From the NCBI RefSeq assembly GCF_014874095.1, contig NZ_JADBEB010000001.1, positions 1,674,001 through 1,738,000 on the forward strand: DNA of 64,000 nt. The letters are read 5' to 3'. The DNA is from Plantactinospora soyae (lineage in GTDB: Bacteria > Actinomycetota > Actinomycetes > Mycobacteriales > Micromonosporaceae). Below the pieces are notes generated by a model that did no database searches, had not been told where the DNA came from, and saw only the letters and a list, made by a program, of their open reading frames with translations. This document shows positions 1 through 6,755 of this stretch, piece after piece. The position numbers and the translations under genes were made by a program. Position 1 is the stretch's first letter. Each line of letters opens with the position of its first letter.

Positions 1-153
1 GGCCTGCCCAATGTGCTCGGTTGCGCCAACAGTCAGGCCCACGATCGCCAGTACGGCAATAATCGCCACGGTGACCATCGCGACCAGCCAGCGCACCACA
101 GGCACGTCTGGCGTGCGCTGGCTCGGTCTCTTACGCCGGGCTAGGGTAGACAT
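1..153 (-). CDS. N-terminal part of a membrane protein, cut by the window edge
   Basis: Reading leftward from an ATG at 151-153, 51 codons stay open to the edge. The peptide begins with a short basic, Ser/Thr-containing cytoplasmic stretch (MSTLARRKRPSQ) and then a hydrophobic segment of about 22 residues (VVRWLVAMVTVAIIAVLAIVG). This is a single membrane helix or an uncleaved signal anchor. An AGGA box lies about 6 nt ahead of the ATG, which supports the start. The function cannot be told from the N-terminus. A type II membrane protein, a secreted protein with a signal anchor, or the first helix of a transporter are all possible. Confidence 0.6.
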   Translation of the reverse strand, partial: MSTLARRKRPSQRTPDVPVVRWLVAMVTVAIIAVLAIVGLTVGATEHIGQA

Positions 154-186
154 TTGTCCTGGCCTTTCTGACGGAGGCTGGATCCT

Positions 187-216
187 GTGGCTCTCCGGTG
201 ACGGCCGGAGAGCCAC
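187..216. terminator. Perfect 12-bp hairpin, terminator-like
   Basis: GTGGCTCTCCGG and its exact complement are separated by six bases (TGACGG), and GTTCTTT follows on the + strand. The hairpin lies just upstream of the leftward gene that starts at 153. It could end transcripts entering from either side, or insulate that gene's promoter. Confidence 0.5.
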
Positions 217-505
217 GTTCTTTGAACGGTAGGTAGGGAATCAAATGTGCTTGCGGGCGGGGGTAGTCGCTACCCGAGCAGGATTGATGCCCAAGAATCA
301 CGATGTTCGAATACGGACAAAAAAGTGTGTCCGGATCGAGGGTCAGTCGTTTCTTCGATGAACCCCTATGTCTTAGTCCAGGTTCTCGACTAATTGCCCG
401 GATGGGACGCGAATTGTCCGGGCGATTAGTGAGTCGCATCACACCCAGACTCAAGGATTTCCTGCACCTGCACCTGCACCCGACTCTCCGCCCTTGCCTC
501 GACGC
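217..505. other. Stretch with no recognisable gene
   Basis: No ORF here has convincing codon use. The only structure seen is four tandem copies of a CTGCAC-like hexamer around 462-481. It probably belongs to the decayed accessory region. Confidence 0.4.
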
Positions 506-709
506 TCATCGCTTCCCTGATAACTGTTGTACCAGGCGGTGAACCCGTATCGCGTTGATTGCCGGATCGACCCAGGTAAGCGCATACCGTCCGAAATCCT
601 GGATCAACGCGCCGTGCAGCAACGGGTCCCGCATCGCCCGGTCGACCTTGGCCAGTTCCTCGACCATCCGCGGCGTCGACAGCAGCCAGGTCGGGCTACG
701 CGGCGCTGA
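506..709 (-). pseudogene. Fragment of an FxsT-like NB-ARC/TPR protein
   Basis: The minus-strand frame ending at 506 reads WLLSTPRMVEELAKVDRA, then RDPLLHGALIQDFGRYAL, then AIRVHRLVQQ. This matches the winged-helix end of the STAND/NB-ARC module of the large FxSxx-COOH-system tetratricopeptide proteins, where an L.RYAL segment and a (V/L)HRLVQ motif precede the TPR array. Only about 65 residues of a protein normally over 800 aa remain. There is no Walker A, no TPR region and no start codon with a ribosome site. The reading frame beyond 709 has no family resemblance. I read it as a relic of a larger gene. The family call is by motif memory and needs a search. Confidence 0.45.
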
Positions 710-780
710 GGCCATCGCTTCCCCGGGTGGTGAAGTGATCCGCGCGGACGACCTTCTCAACCGTGGTCGAGACTGCCACG

Positions 781-1236
781 GTTGCCCCAGCAGATTGGGG
801 AGCAACCATCTCCGAGAAGGAGACGGTTGCCGGCGCCGGTAGGCAGCGTGACCAGGCCATTTCGCGGAGGTGGGAACTGGGCCGTCACTGTGGCGTCTGC
901 CGTAGTGACCGGTTCGCCCGAGTTCCCGGCGCCGGGAAGCTTGCAGGTTGACCTGCGGATATTTGCAACCCTCTTTGAGAGGCGCAAACCCCGGGCCCAG
1001 CGCGCCACCAGCGAAAACGGATGGTGCCACCAGCGGTTTCCGCCCGGACCGGGCCCGCCTTCTCTCGGAAGAACGCCGAAAGAGGCGACCGATGCGGCGC
1101 GCCGCGCCGCCGACCTCTCCGGCGACGTCACCGCGATGGTCGGCGGGAAATTCGTGGCGGCAACCACTCGCGTTACGCCAGTGGTACCCACTCGCCGCGC
1201 ACCCGTCCGACCAGGCTCTTTGCCGGTGGCGGCAAG
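781..1236. other. Gene-free region packed with stem-loops
   Basis: At least seven inverted repeats follow one another: 781-806, 809-823, 872-926 (interrupted, over 20 paired positions), 923-938 (perfect 16-bp palindrome), 943-956 (GCAGGT/ACCTGC), 963-987 (CCTCT/AGAGG inside TTGC/GCAA) and 1218-1236 (CTTTGCCG/CGGCAAG). An imperfect palindrome of about 33 bp lies around 1007-1039. No ORF across it has the codon bias of the neighbouring genes. It directly precedes the rightward ORF at 1342, so it could be a structured leader or a free-standing RNA. It could equally be palindrome-rich debris at the edge of a mobile element. Confidence 0.4.
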
Positions 1237-1341
1237 AACTCCGACCAGTTCCCGGCGCCTAGCAAGTGGTCACGGGGTTGTCGGGTAGGCGACTGCGGGC
1301 CGGTCGTTGATGGGCTCCGCCGGAAACGGAAGGATGCATCC

Positions 1342-1962
1342 ATGACCTCTTCGGGCCTCCCAGCAGACTTCTACGACAACAAGGTTGCCCCCCGGCCCTG
1401 CTCCCGGCCACCAACATCGTCCGACACACACCCAAACCATGCGCGACCAGTCGGCGCCGACCTCGAAATGATCCAGACCTACGCGTCCGATTACGACGTG
1501 GCCAGGGACAGCAGCGGACGCATGCAGACGATGAACATGCGCCCCTTCCTCGACGCGATCGCGGCCAAGCATGACGAATGTCTTCCCTGCCAGGAACACC
1601 ACATCGGACTGATCGCCGCCGACCCGGCACTCACCACCCACGTCGTGGGCGTGGGTCTGCTCAACCTCGGCATTCACGAGGCGTCTGCCCGACAACTCCT
1701 GCAACACATGGACCCGGATGGGTGTGCGATCGCGCTGGTGATCCGAAACCGCGGTCTGCTGCCGGCGGTGGAGTTGACTCGGTCGAAAACAGTGCAGCAG
1801 CGGCAGTCGCTTGCGCGCATTGTGCTGAACAACGCGATCGTCGCCACCCAGTGGTTTGACATGCCGGTATCAAATCTGTGTCCGCCCGGGGTGGTCCGCC
1901 CGACAGGTCACCTAGGCGACGAGGAACTAACCTCTGGCTTGAGAAGCGAGGGGCATCTGTGA
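1342..1962 (+). CDS. Hypothetical protein, 206 aa
   Basis: The ORF opens with ATG behind an AAGGATG ribosome site, and codon use is fairly GC3-rich, so it is probably a true gene. The first 45 residues are Pro/Ser/Thr-rich and look disordered. The rest is globular and helical. It contains CLPCQEHH (a CxxC close to two His, possibly a metal site) and a segment around DPALTTHVVGVGLLNLG. I recognise no family. It runs toward the convergent HTH operon (1970-3037) with only 7 bp between stop codons, which suggests it belongs to the same accessory element. The long structured stretch just upstream may be its leader. Confidence 0.55.
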   Translation: MTSSGLPADFYDNKVAPRPCSRPPTSSDTHPNHARPVGADLEMIQTYASDYDVARDSSGRMQTMNMRPFLDAIAAKHDECLPCQEHHIGLIAADPALTTHVVGVGLLNLGIHEASARQLLQHMDPDGCAIALVIRNRGLLPAVELTRSKTVQQRQSLARIVLNNAIVATQWFDMPVSNLCPPGVVRPTGHLGDEELTSGLRSEGHL

Positions 1963-1969
1963 TCCATCA

Positions 1970-2305
1970 TCAACGGTGGCCCGCCCGAACGATGCCCGTA
2001 CCTCGCCGAGGTGAGCGGTTGTACCGGATAACCTCGTCCAGTTCACGCGCCTCGCGTTCGGCTGCGGTCTCCCGTTCGGGGGAGCCGGCAACCGTGTAAC
2101 GGGCGATCAGTGCGTCGAGTTGAGGACGCGTGAAGCTGTATGAGCCCTTGCGGCAGACATGATCGATGACGCCCGCGCGACAGTCGTCGAGGAGCGACCG
2201 TTCCGACCAGCCGGTGCGCTTGGCAACCTCGGCGAGCGGGATGAGCAGGCGATCATCGTCTACCGGAGCATCTAGCTTGTTCCTTGAACGGGGCGGCCGG
2301 CTCAT
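1970..2305 (-). CDS. Small HTH DNA-binding protein, last gene of an excisionase-like operon
   Basis: This is a 111-aa protein with a helix-turn-helix-like core (LIPLAEVAKRTGWSERSLLD, then CRAGVIDHV) similar to excisionase and MerR-type winged helices. A charged helical tail rich in Glu and Arg follows (ERETAAEREARELDEV). Its ATG overlaps the stop of the preceding gene as ATGA, so translation is probably coupled. A role in control or excision of the local integrative element is inferred from the neighbours. No catalytic motif is present. Confidence 0.7.
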   Translation of the reverse strand: MSRPPRSRNKLDAPVDDDRLLIPLAEVAKRTGWSERSLLDDCRAGVIDHVCRKGSYSFTRPQLDALIARYTVAGSPERETAAEREARELDEVIRYNRSPRRGTGIVRAGHR

Positions 2306-2562
2306 GGGCGACTTATCACGGACCTCGAAGACCCGACTGACGGTCGAGTAGACCGCCTCGGCATGTGTGCAGCCGCCGTCGAGTCGCGCTCGTTGACGTA
2401 GTCGTCAAGGGCTGACTCTCGAATCCGCAGCCGTGCACGCTGGCCCGTCTTCGCGAGGTTCACGTACGGCAGCACGCCGTCCCAGACGAGCCGGTAAACG
2501 GTCATCTTGTGGTTCGACAGTCGCTCGGCAGCTTCGGCGACGGTGAGGAGCCGGACACTCAT
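2302..2562 (-). CDS. Excisionase-family HTH protein
   Basis: The 86-aa protein has the classic excisionase/MerR core (LLTVAEAAERLSNHKMTVYR, then LVWDGVLPYV). A wing with basic residues follows, and then a stretch (RIRESALDDYV) typical of Xis proteins from actinomycete integrative elements (AICEs). Its ATG overlaps the stop of the 59-aa gene upstream (ATGA), and its own stop overlaps the next ATG. Xis proteins bend DNA at att sites and turn integrase toward excision. A decayed integrase and an att remnant lie 1.3-1.6 kb away. Confidence 0.75.
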   Translation of the reverse strand: MSVRLLTVAEAAERLSNHKMTVYRLVWDGVLPYVNLAKTGQRARLRIRESALDDYVNERDSTAAAHMPRRSTRPSVGSSRSVISRP

Positions 2563-2738
2563 GCGGCTCGCCCGCCCGGGTCAGCATCCCCTGGTGCAGG
2601 CGGCGGCGATGGCGGGTTCAACAGCACGGACAGGCGGGCAAGCATCTCGTCGTCGACCGGCCAGTTCGCAGCGGTCTCGGCGGCGATCCGCTTCATCTCC
2701 TCTTGAAGGCGCGGGTCGTCCGACGCGTAGTGAGTCAT
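2559..2738 (-). CDS. Small protein (59 aa) of the excisionase operon
   Basis: The ORF runs from an ATG at 2736-2738 to a TGA that overlaps the excisionase start. The product contains DPRLQEEMKRIAAETAANWP and then MLARLSVLLNPP. This pattern (TAANWP...RLxxLL.P) is common in very short hypothetical proteins of actinomycete integrative elements and plasmids. Only 2 nt separate it from the preceding gene. It has no known function, and a small helical partner of the HTH proteins is a guess. Coupling on both sides supports it as a real gene despite its size. Confidence 0.65.
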   Translation of the reverse strand: MTHYASDDPRLQEEMKRIAAETAANWPVDDEMLARLSVLLNPPSPPPAPGDADPGGRAA

Positions 2739-2740
2739 CC

Positions 2741-3037
2741 TCAGGACCGCTGGCCAGCCGTCGAGCGCCCGGAGTAGCGGGCCAGCCGCCTCCGGGTTGC
2801 AGCTTTCGCCTCGGCCAGGTCGTCGAGGGGCTCTAGTTCAGGCTGCGCGGGGGAGGCTACCTTCACCGTCCGCTGCGCGAGCAGTTTCTCGACTTGAACT
2901 CCGGTCATGCCCCGCCGGATGCGTATGGTGCCGGCGCCCCTCGCGGTGTGTTCGATGCGTCCGTGACGACAGCCGTTCTGGATCGACCTCAGTGACAGGC
3001 CGGTCATCTGGGCGACCTCAAACAGGGTGTGGATCAT
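2741..3037 (-). CDS. HTH DNA-binding protein, first gene of the operon
   Basis: The 98-aa protein starts MIHTLFEVAQMTGLSLRSIQ, a helix-turn-helix of the excisionase/MerR type. A basic wing (RGAGTIRIRRGMTG) follows, then a hydrophilic tail. It heads four tightly packed leftward genes. The 131 bp to the divergent gene at 3169 should hold the promoters. Having several Xis-like paralogues in one operon is unusual. They may be regulators of element transfer as well as an excisionase. Confidence 0.7.
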   Translation of the reverse strand: MIHTLFEVAQMTGLSLRSIQNGCRHGRIEHTARGAGTIRIRRGMTGVQVEKLLAQRTVKVASPAQPELEPLDDLAEAKAATRRRLARYSGRSTAGQRS

Positions 3038-3168
3038 GGATTCCTGCTGCCCGGCGCCGGTGCGCTATGAACGCCCGTGCGATCTTGATCACGTGAAGGA
3101 CGTCCTAGCCACTTCTGGCGAAGTATCCGATTAATGGACCTCAGAGTGTTGCCGCCGTAAGTACAGCC

Positions 3169-3426
3169 ATGCCGTCTGACATCCCTGACTTGACCACTCC
3201 GCTGGAACTCGTTACGTCAGTTGAAGGCTCCGACGTCCGTGTCCGGCTGGCGGGCCGAACGGTCAACCATGGTGTCCTAGCAGTAGGGCATCACGACCCG
3301 TACAAGGTGCAAGAGCGTCTGCACAATCAGGCGCTCGATGCGCTGGCAGAGGCAATCAAGCATGCAATGCACCCCGAACTTTGGGAGCACAACCGCCAAC
3401 TGATGAAGCGACAACAGTCGAGGTGA
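3169..3426 (+). CDS. Small hypothetical protein, 85 aa
   Basis: The reading frame is short but codon use is consistent. The product has a beta-rich first half (LELVTSVEGSDVRVRLAGRT) and a helical second half (LHNQALDALAEAIKHAMHPE). There is no signal peptide, membrane segment or Cys. The ribosome site is weak. It diverges from the HTH operon and sits inside the presumed mobile region left of the tRNA-Phe remnant. I do not recognise it. Confidence 0.5.
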   Translation: MPSDIPDLTTPLELVTSVEGSDVRVRLAGRTVNHGVLAVGHHDPYKVQERLHNQALDALAEAIKHAMHPELWEHNRQLMKRQQSR

Positions 3427-3784
3427 CGAGACAACCGGGTGAGGCGCCCACATGGCGAGGTCAGGTCCAGCCCACGTGAGATGTCCGCTCGGTCGGGCCA
3501 CTACCCGCCGAGTTGGACTCTCCGCCAGTGCATCCGGCAGGACACTCGGATCCGGCCGTGGGAAGAAGTCGCCGGCCGGGGAACCACCGAGCGGGCGCGG
3601 ACGCGAGCCCGCCGGCAGCTCCGACGCTGGGGATCCGGCGCCTGACGGACACGGCTGAACAACGCAGCGAGAAACAACCGCTAGGGATCTTGCTAGGGAA
3701 CAACGCCGTACCGGGGTCAACTGACCCCACTGAGGCCGGATGGAGTGCCCACCAAGCCGCATGGTGGCGTGCGCCAACCAACAG
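3427..3784. other. Gene-free stretch before the tRNA remnant
   Basis: Overlapping ORFs exist on both strands but none has typical codon bias, a ribosome site or a recognisable product. I see no strong hairpin. It is the right-hand margin of the presumed element. Confidence 0.4.
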
Positions 3785-3857
3785 GGCCAGACCAAGCCGG
3801 ATGATCTTCGTGACACTGAAAATCGGAAGGTCGGCGGTTCGACCCCGCCCCTGGCCA
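3785..3857 (+). other. tRNA-Phe 3' half (attachment site) or tRNA-Phe pseudogene
   Basis: Bases 3816-3857 are the 3' half of an actinobacterial tRNA-Phe: an anticodon loop CTGAAAA (GAA anticodon), the variable region, a T arm GGCGG-TTCGACC-CCGCC, acceptor strand CCTGGCC and discriminator A. Exactly 73 nt upstream of that A there is GGCCAGA, matching six of seven acceptor pairs. The D arm and the 5' anticodon strand do not fold, so this is not a working tRNA. Partial 3' halves arise when an integrative element inserts into a tRNA gene. On this reading an element lies to the left and the intact gene further left, outside the window. Confidence 0.75.
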
Positions 3858-3920
3858 CATAGCCTTTCGCCGGGCTATCAGAGTCGCCCCCACCAGTGGA
3901 AACGCTGAATGGGGGCGACT

Positions 3921-4150
3921 CTATTTCTGCATCTGATCCAGGCCGATGCACATCCACCGGCCGCGCTTGACCTCCATCGCCACATCCACGTACCCGCCGG
4001 TCGTCGTGACTCTGGCGTGCCCGCCCCAGGCCCTCCTGCACGATCAGGTGCGTCGCCGCACGATGGCGAGCCGCGTGCAACCACAGCCGTTCGACGCCTG
4101 CCGGGAGCCGGTTGACGAGCTCGCCCTGCGCCTCGACCCGCACCAGCGGC
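3921..4150 (-). pseudogene. C-terminal remnant of a tyrosine integrase, frameshifted
   Basis: One frame reads WLHAARHRAATHLIVQEG, the HxxR-H box of phage-type integrases. The next frame reads GGHARVTTTGGYVDVAMEV, the GHxxxxTT..Y box with the catalytic Tyr, and ends in TAG at 3921. A single frameshift in the G-rich run near 4035-4050 separates the two, so no intact enzyme is made. The N-terminal and core-binding domains are missing. The remnant points at the tRNA-Phe attachment site 60 bp away, which is the normal place for int. Because it lies on the far side of att from the excisionase genes, it may come from a second, older element. Confidence 0.7.
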
Positions 4151-4159
4151 CCCGGACCG

Positions 4160-4711
4160 TCAGTCGGTCCCGGGCCGCCGACCGCGAATCGCCGGCAGTG
4201 GCAGCACGAGCAAATCCATGGCAGGCCCCCACGGCAGCCGCGAGGCGCCGACCTTCCGCCATCCGGCCCGCTCGTAAAGGCGCCGGGCAAGGGATCGCGG
4301 GTCGGATGCGAGAGTTGCCCACGCCTCGGGTCGACTGGCGAGAAGCCGCCGCATCATCTGGGCGCCGATGCCCTGCTGACGGTGGCCCGGGTGCACGATC
4401 CACTCCATCACCGCGAACTTCGCCACTGCGAGCACTTCCGGATCGGGGCCGGCGTCGGCGCGGGACCACCACTCGCCAGCCGGCATCGTCCACCCGTACG
4501 CCCCGCCCACCAAGTCTCGGTCTCGGTGGGCGGCGACGACACTGAACCCGGGCCGCGTGGTCTCCTCGGGCAGCTTCTCCGCAAACACGGCCACCTGCTC
4601 CGGCCCCTCTTCGTAGGGCGGTTCGGCGTAGACCGTCGCATATAGATTGACGAGGGCAGGAATGAGCGGCGCTGCGGCGACACCGGTCAACGTGGTGTGA
4701 TCGACGGTCAC
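4160..4711 (-). CDS. GNAT-family N-acetyltransferase
   Basis: The 183-aa protein carries the acetyl-CoA binding signature WIVHPGHRQQGIGAQMMRRL around residues 104-123 (pattern Q/RxxGxG/A). It also has a late LYERAGWRKVGAS segment typical of the GNAT C-terminal half. The substrate cannot be predicted. The start is a GTG with a poor ribosome site. The gene follows the XRE regulator by 9 bp and is probably its operon partner. GNAT proteins that sit next to XRE-TPR regulators often modify small molecules or antibiotics, but this is inference. Confidence 0.8.
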   Translation of the reverse strand: MTVDHTTLTGVAAAPLIPALVNLYATVYAEPPYEEGPEQVAVFAEKLPEETTRPGFSVVAAHRDRDLVGGAYGWTMPAGEWWSRADAGPDPEVLAVAKFAVMEWIVHPGHRQQGIGAQMMRRLLASRPEAWATLASDPRSLARRLYERAGWRKVGASRLPWGPAMDLLVLPLPAIRGRRPGTD

Positions 4712-4720
4712 CGGGGGATG

Positions 4721-5932
4721 CTAGCCGTCGAACCGGGCCGTCAGCTCCCCGAACACCGGCTGCCGCCGCTCCGGCGCTGGCACGACGGCCGCGACCTGCC
4801 GCGCCACCGCGTAGACCACCTGGTTGTGTTGCTCCGACGGCAGACCGTCGATCACGTCTGCCGCATACCGCAGCCCGTCCGAGACGCACCCGCCCTTGAT
4901 CAGGCACGTGGCCCGGTGCAGTTGCACCTGGGTGCGGAGACGAACCTGGCTGGCCGGATACAGTTCCAACACCCGATCCTGCGCTGCCTCCGCCTTGGCC
5001 AGGGCCCCGGTGTGGGTGTGAACGTACGACTCGGTGTGCCGTAGCCGATGTTCCGGCCACCCCCACAAGGACTCGACCTCGCCGACAACCGCTGCGGGCA
5101 AGCCCTCGGTGACGTCGGCCAGTCGTTCGACGGTGGCGGTCGCCTCGGTGTGTCTGCCCGCCCGGGCGAGGGCTTGCGCCCGTCCGGCGAGCAGGCCGCA
5201 TGTAGCGGCGGTCGGTCGATCATTGGCCAGCGGCAGCGCCTGGTCCGACACGGCGATTGCCTGGTCGAGGGGCCGCCCGTCGTAGCACCCGTTGACCACG
5301 TTCCACGCCCATGTCAGTACCCGCGCATCTGGGTCCCCGGATTCATCGGCCAGCCGGTCCGCAGTCGCCCACCACCTACGCGCCAGGTAGGGCTGCCCGG
5401 ACGACACCAGCCCGAGCGCGACGATCACGGAAAGCTGCCCGGCGACCCGCAGCAGCGCCGGCCGCCGGGCCGTGGTGTCGGCGGCGAGCACGGTTTGCAG
5501 CACCGCCAGATCAGCGGTGACCTGCTCCATCAGCTCGTCCGCCGCGGTCGTGTAGAAGGCGTACCCGTAGTCGGTGACGATCTGCTCCCACTCGTCGACA
5601 TGGTTGCGGACCGCCGCGCTGAGTCCGTGCCGCAGTGCTTCGAGGGTTACCGCTGCCGGCCCAGTGCTCAGGGCCATCGCGCCGAGTGCCCTGAGGACGC
5701 TTCGCCTCCGCATGTCTGCCTCGCCCGATTCCCGCTCGAATGCAGCTACCAGGATGCCACCGGCGTCGAGGGCCCGATCGCAGGCGGCGGCGAGGTTGGC
5801 GGACGCCTGACGTGCGCCTCGTTCGATCTGTCCGAGGTATCCAAAGTCCCAGTTGACCAGCGCAGACATGGCACGGAGGGACAGTCCACGGCTGACTCTC
5901 GCGTCGCGCAAGGCGGACCCAAAGGCGGACAT
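4721..5932 (-). CDS. XRE-family regulator with TPR-like C-terminal domain
   Basis: The 403-aa protein begins with a helix-turn-helix (LRDARVSRGLSLRAMSALV, then YLGQIERGARQAS) at residues 8-44. A helical repeat domain (about 120-400) contains pairs such as LAGRAQALARAGRHTEA. This layout is typical of actinomycete regulators (WhiJ-like, or helix-turn-helix proteins with tetratricopeptide tails) that control small neighbouring genes. Here it diverges from three small Cys-containing or basic proteins at 6219-7118 and is followed by a GNAT gene. The 286-bp divergent region contains several inverted repeats that could bind it. Confidence 0.8.
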   Translation of the reverse strand: MSAFGSALRDARVSRGLSLRAMSALVNWDFGYLGQIERGARQASANLAAACDRALDAGGILVAAFERESGEADMRRRSVLRALGAMALSTGPAAVTLEALRHGLSAAVRNHVDEWEQIVTDYGYAFYTTAADELMEQVTADLAVLQTVLAADTTARRPALLRVAGQLSVIVALGLVSSGQPYLARRWWATADRLADESGDPDARVLTWAWNVVNGCYDGRPLDQAIAVSDQALPLANDRPTAATCGLLAGRAQALARAGRHTEATATVERLADVTEGLPAAVVGEVESLWGWPEHRLRHTESYVHTHTGALAKAEAAQDRVLELYPASQVRLRTQVQLHRATCLIKGGCVSDGLRYAADVIDGLPSEQHNQVVYAVARQVAAVVPAPERRQPVFGELTARFDG

Positions 5933-5963
5933 TTCTGCATCCCATCAGGGTGTGGGCCGTCAT

Positions 5964-6014
5964 GTGGGCCCACTGCTCACGACTGTCTGTGCGTAACGGT
6001 AGCGGTGACGCTAC
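5964..6014. promoter_or_regulatory. Candidate operators in the XRE/small-gene divergent region
   Basis: Two short dyads lie 30-80 bp upstream of the XRE start: GTGGGCCCAC (5964-5973) and GTAGCG-gtga-CGCTAC (5999-6014). Their position suits autoregulation by the XRE protein. No experimental motif is known to me for this regulator. Confidence 0.3.
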
Positions 6015-6104
6015 GTCTGTGTCGCCGATCGATCGGATGACACGCAGAGATGGACGCGGTGACACGGCCGAGGGCCTGTCGATGTACGTAGGGTCCGCGT
6101 CCTG

Positions 6105-6195
6105 GCCGGTCCGGGGTTGCTCCCCCGTGCAGCCCCGGACCGGCGCCGGCTCAGGTTGAGAGTGGCGCTCCGTGACTGGATCTCCGGGGCGCCAC
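6105..6195 (+). promoter_or_regulatory. Two leader hairpins upstream of the small-gene cassette
   Basis: A perfect 12-bp stem (GCCGGTCCGGGG, 16-nt loop, complement at 6133-6144) is followed by a 7-bp stem, GTGGCGC/GCGCCAC (6162-6195). Both stand 25-115 bp ahead of the ATG at 6219, so they lie in or near the 5' leader. An attenuator or RNA-stability role is possible. Confidence 0.35.
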
Positions 6196-6218
6196 GTACC
6201 GGAAGGGGTGGCGCACCG

Positions 6219-6365
6219 ATGGACCCGTGGACCCGATGGCAGGAAGACCAGTCGATTGAGCGGCAGCATCGTGGCGGCGGACGCTGCACCGAGTGCGGTC
6301 GCCGAGGCGGGTGCCTGGCGCTGCTCGGCGTCGTGCGCCGCCGCATCGCCCGGTCCGGGCGATGA
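6219..6365 (+). CDS. Small Cys-containing protein, 48 aa
   Basis: The ORF starts MDPWTRWQEDQSIERQ behind a GGAAGGGG ribosome site and holds CTECGRRGGC, a compact CxxC...C cluster that could bind zinc. A basic tail follows. Its TGA overlaps the next ATG (ATGA), showing coupled translation. It has no known family. Small cassettes like this often accompany XRE-TPR regulators in actinomycetes, so it is probably under control of the divergent regulator. Confidence 0.6.
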   Translation: MDPWTRWQEDQSIERQHRGGGRCTECGRRGGCLALLGVVRRRIARSGR

Positions 6366-6748
6366 GCATGGCGTCGGACCACCCGGACGGGTACGTCAGC
6401 GACACCGCACACCGGGTCATCGGCGAGCACGTCACCGGGCCCTGCCTTCAGTGCCAGCACCGCCGGTGCCGGCTGCTGGAGTGGGCCGTGAAGACCGTGG
6501 TGACGTCGCTTCAGCCCGACCAGCAGGTGCCGCTCGACCAGCGCCATCCGCTGACGTTGGCGGCCCGCCGGGTCGCCGAGGTCCACTGGCCCGGTGGGGA
6601 CGGGCGGTGCACTCCCTGCCGTCGTGCGGACTGTGAGCCGGGCGGCCTCGCGTTGACGTGGCTCAATGCGATCAACGACCCGTGGTCGCCGACACTGGCC
6701 TCGGCGCCGTCCGTGGTGACGCTGCGCCAGATCACCGGCATGGACTGA
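6362..6748 (+). CDS. Hypothetical protein with two Cys-rich motifs, 128 aa
   Basis: The start ATG overlaps the stop of the 48-aa gene. The product contains CLQCQHRRCRLLEW near residue 28 and CTPCRRADC near residue 88. Each is a CxxC plus a third Cys, so it may bind one or two metal ions. Helical segments lie between them (WAVKTVVTSLQPD). I recognise no family. The repeated Cys motifs here and in the preceding gene suggest the two proteins act together or descend from one another. Confidence 0.6.
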   Translation: MSMASDHPDGYVSDTAHRVIGEHVTGPCLQCQHRRCRLLEWAVKTVVTSLQPDQQVPLDQRHPLTLAARRVAEVHWPGGDGRCTPCRRADCEPGGLALTWLNAINDPWSPTLASAPSVVTLRQITGMD

Positions 6749-6755
6749 TCCGGCG

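Noticed and set aside
757-1191. 144-aa minus-strand protein in the stem-loop region
   Set aside because: No codon bias, no ribosome site and no family resemblance; the stretch is better described by its inverted repeats.
3785-3857. Working tRNA-Phe gene
   Set aside because: The D arm and the 5' anticodon-stem strand do not pair; only the 3' half and the acceptor are intact.
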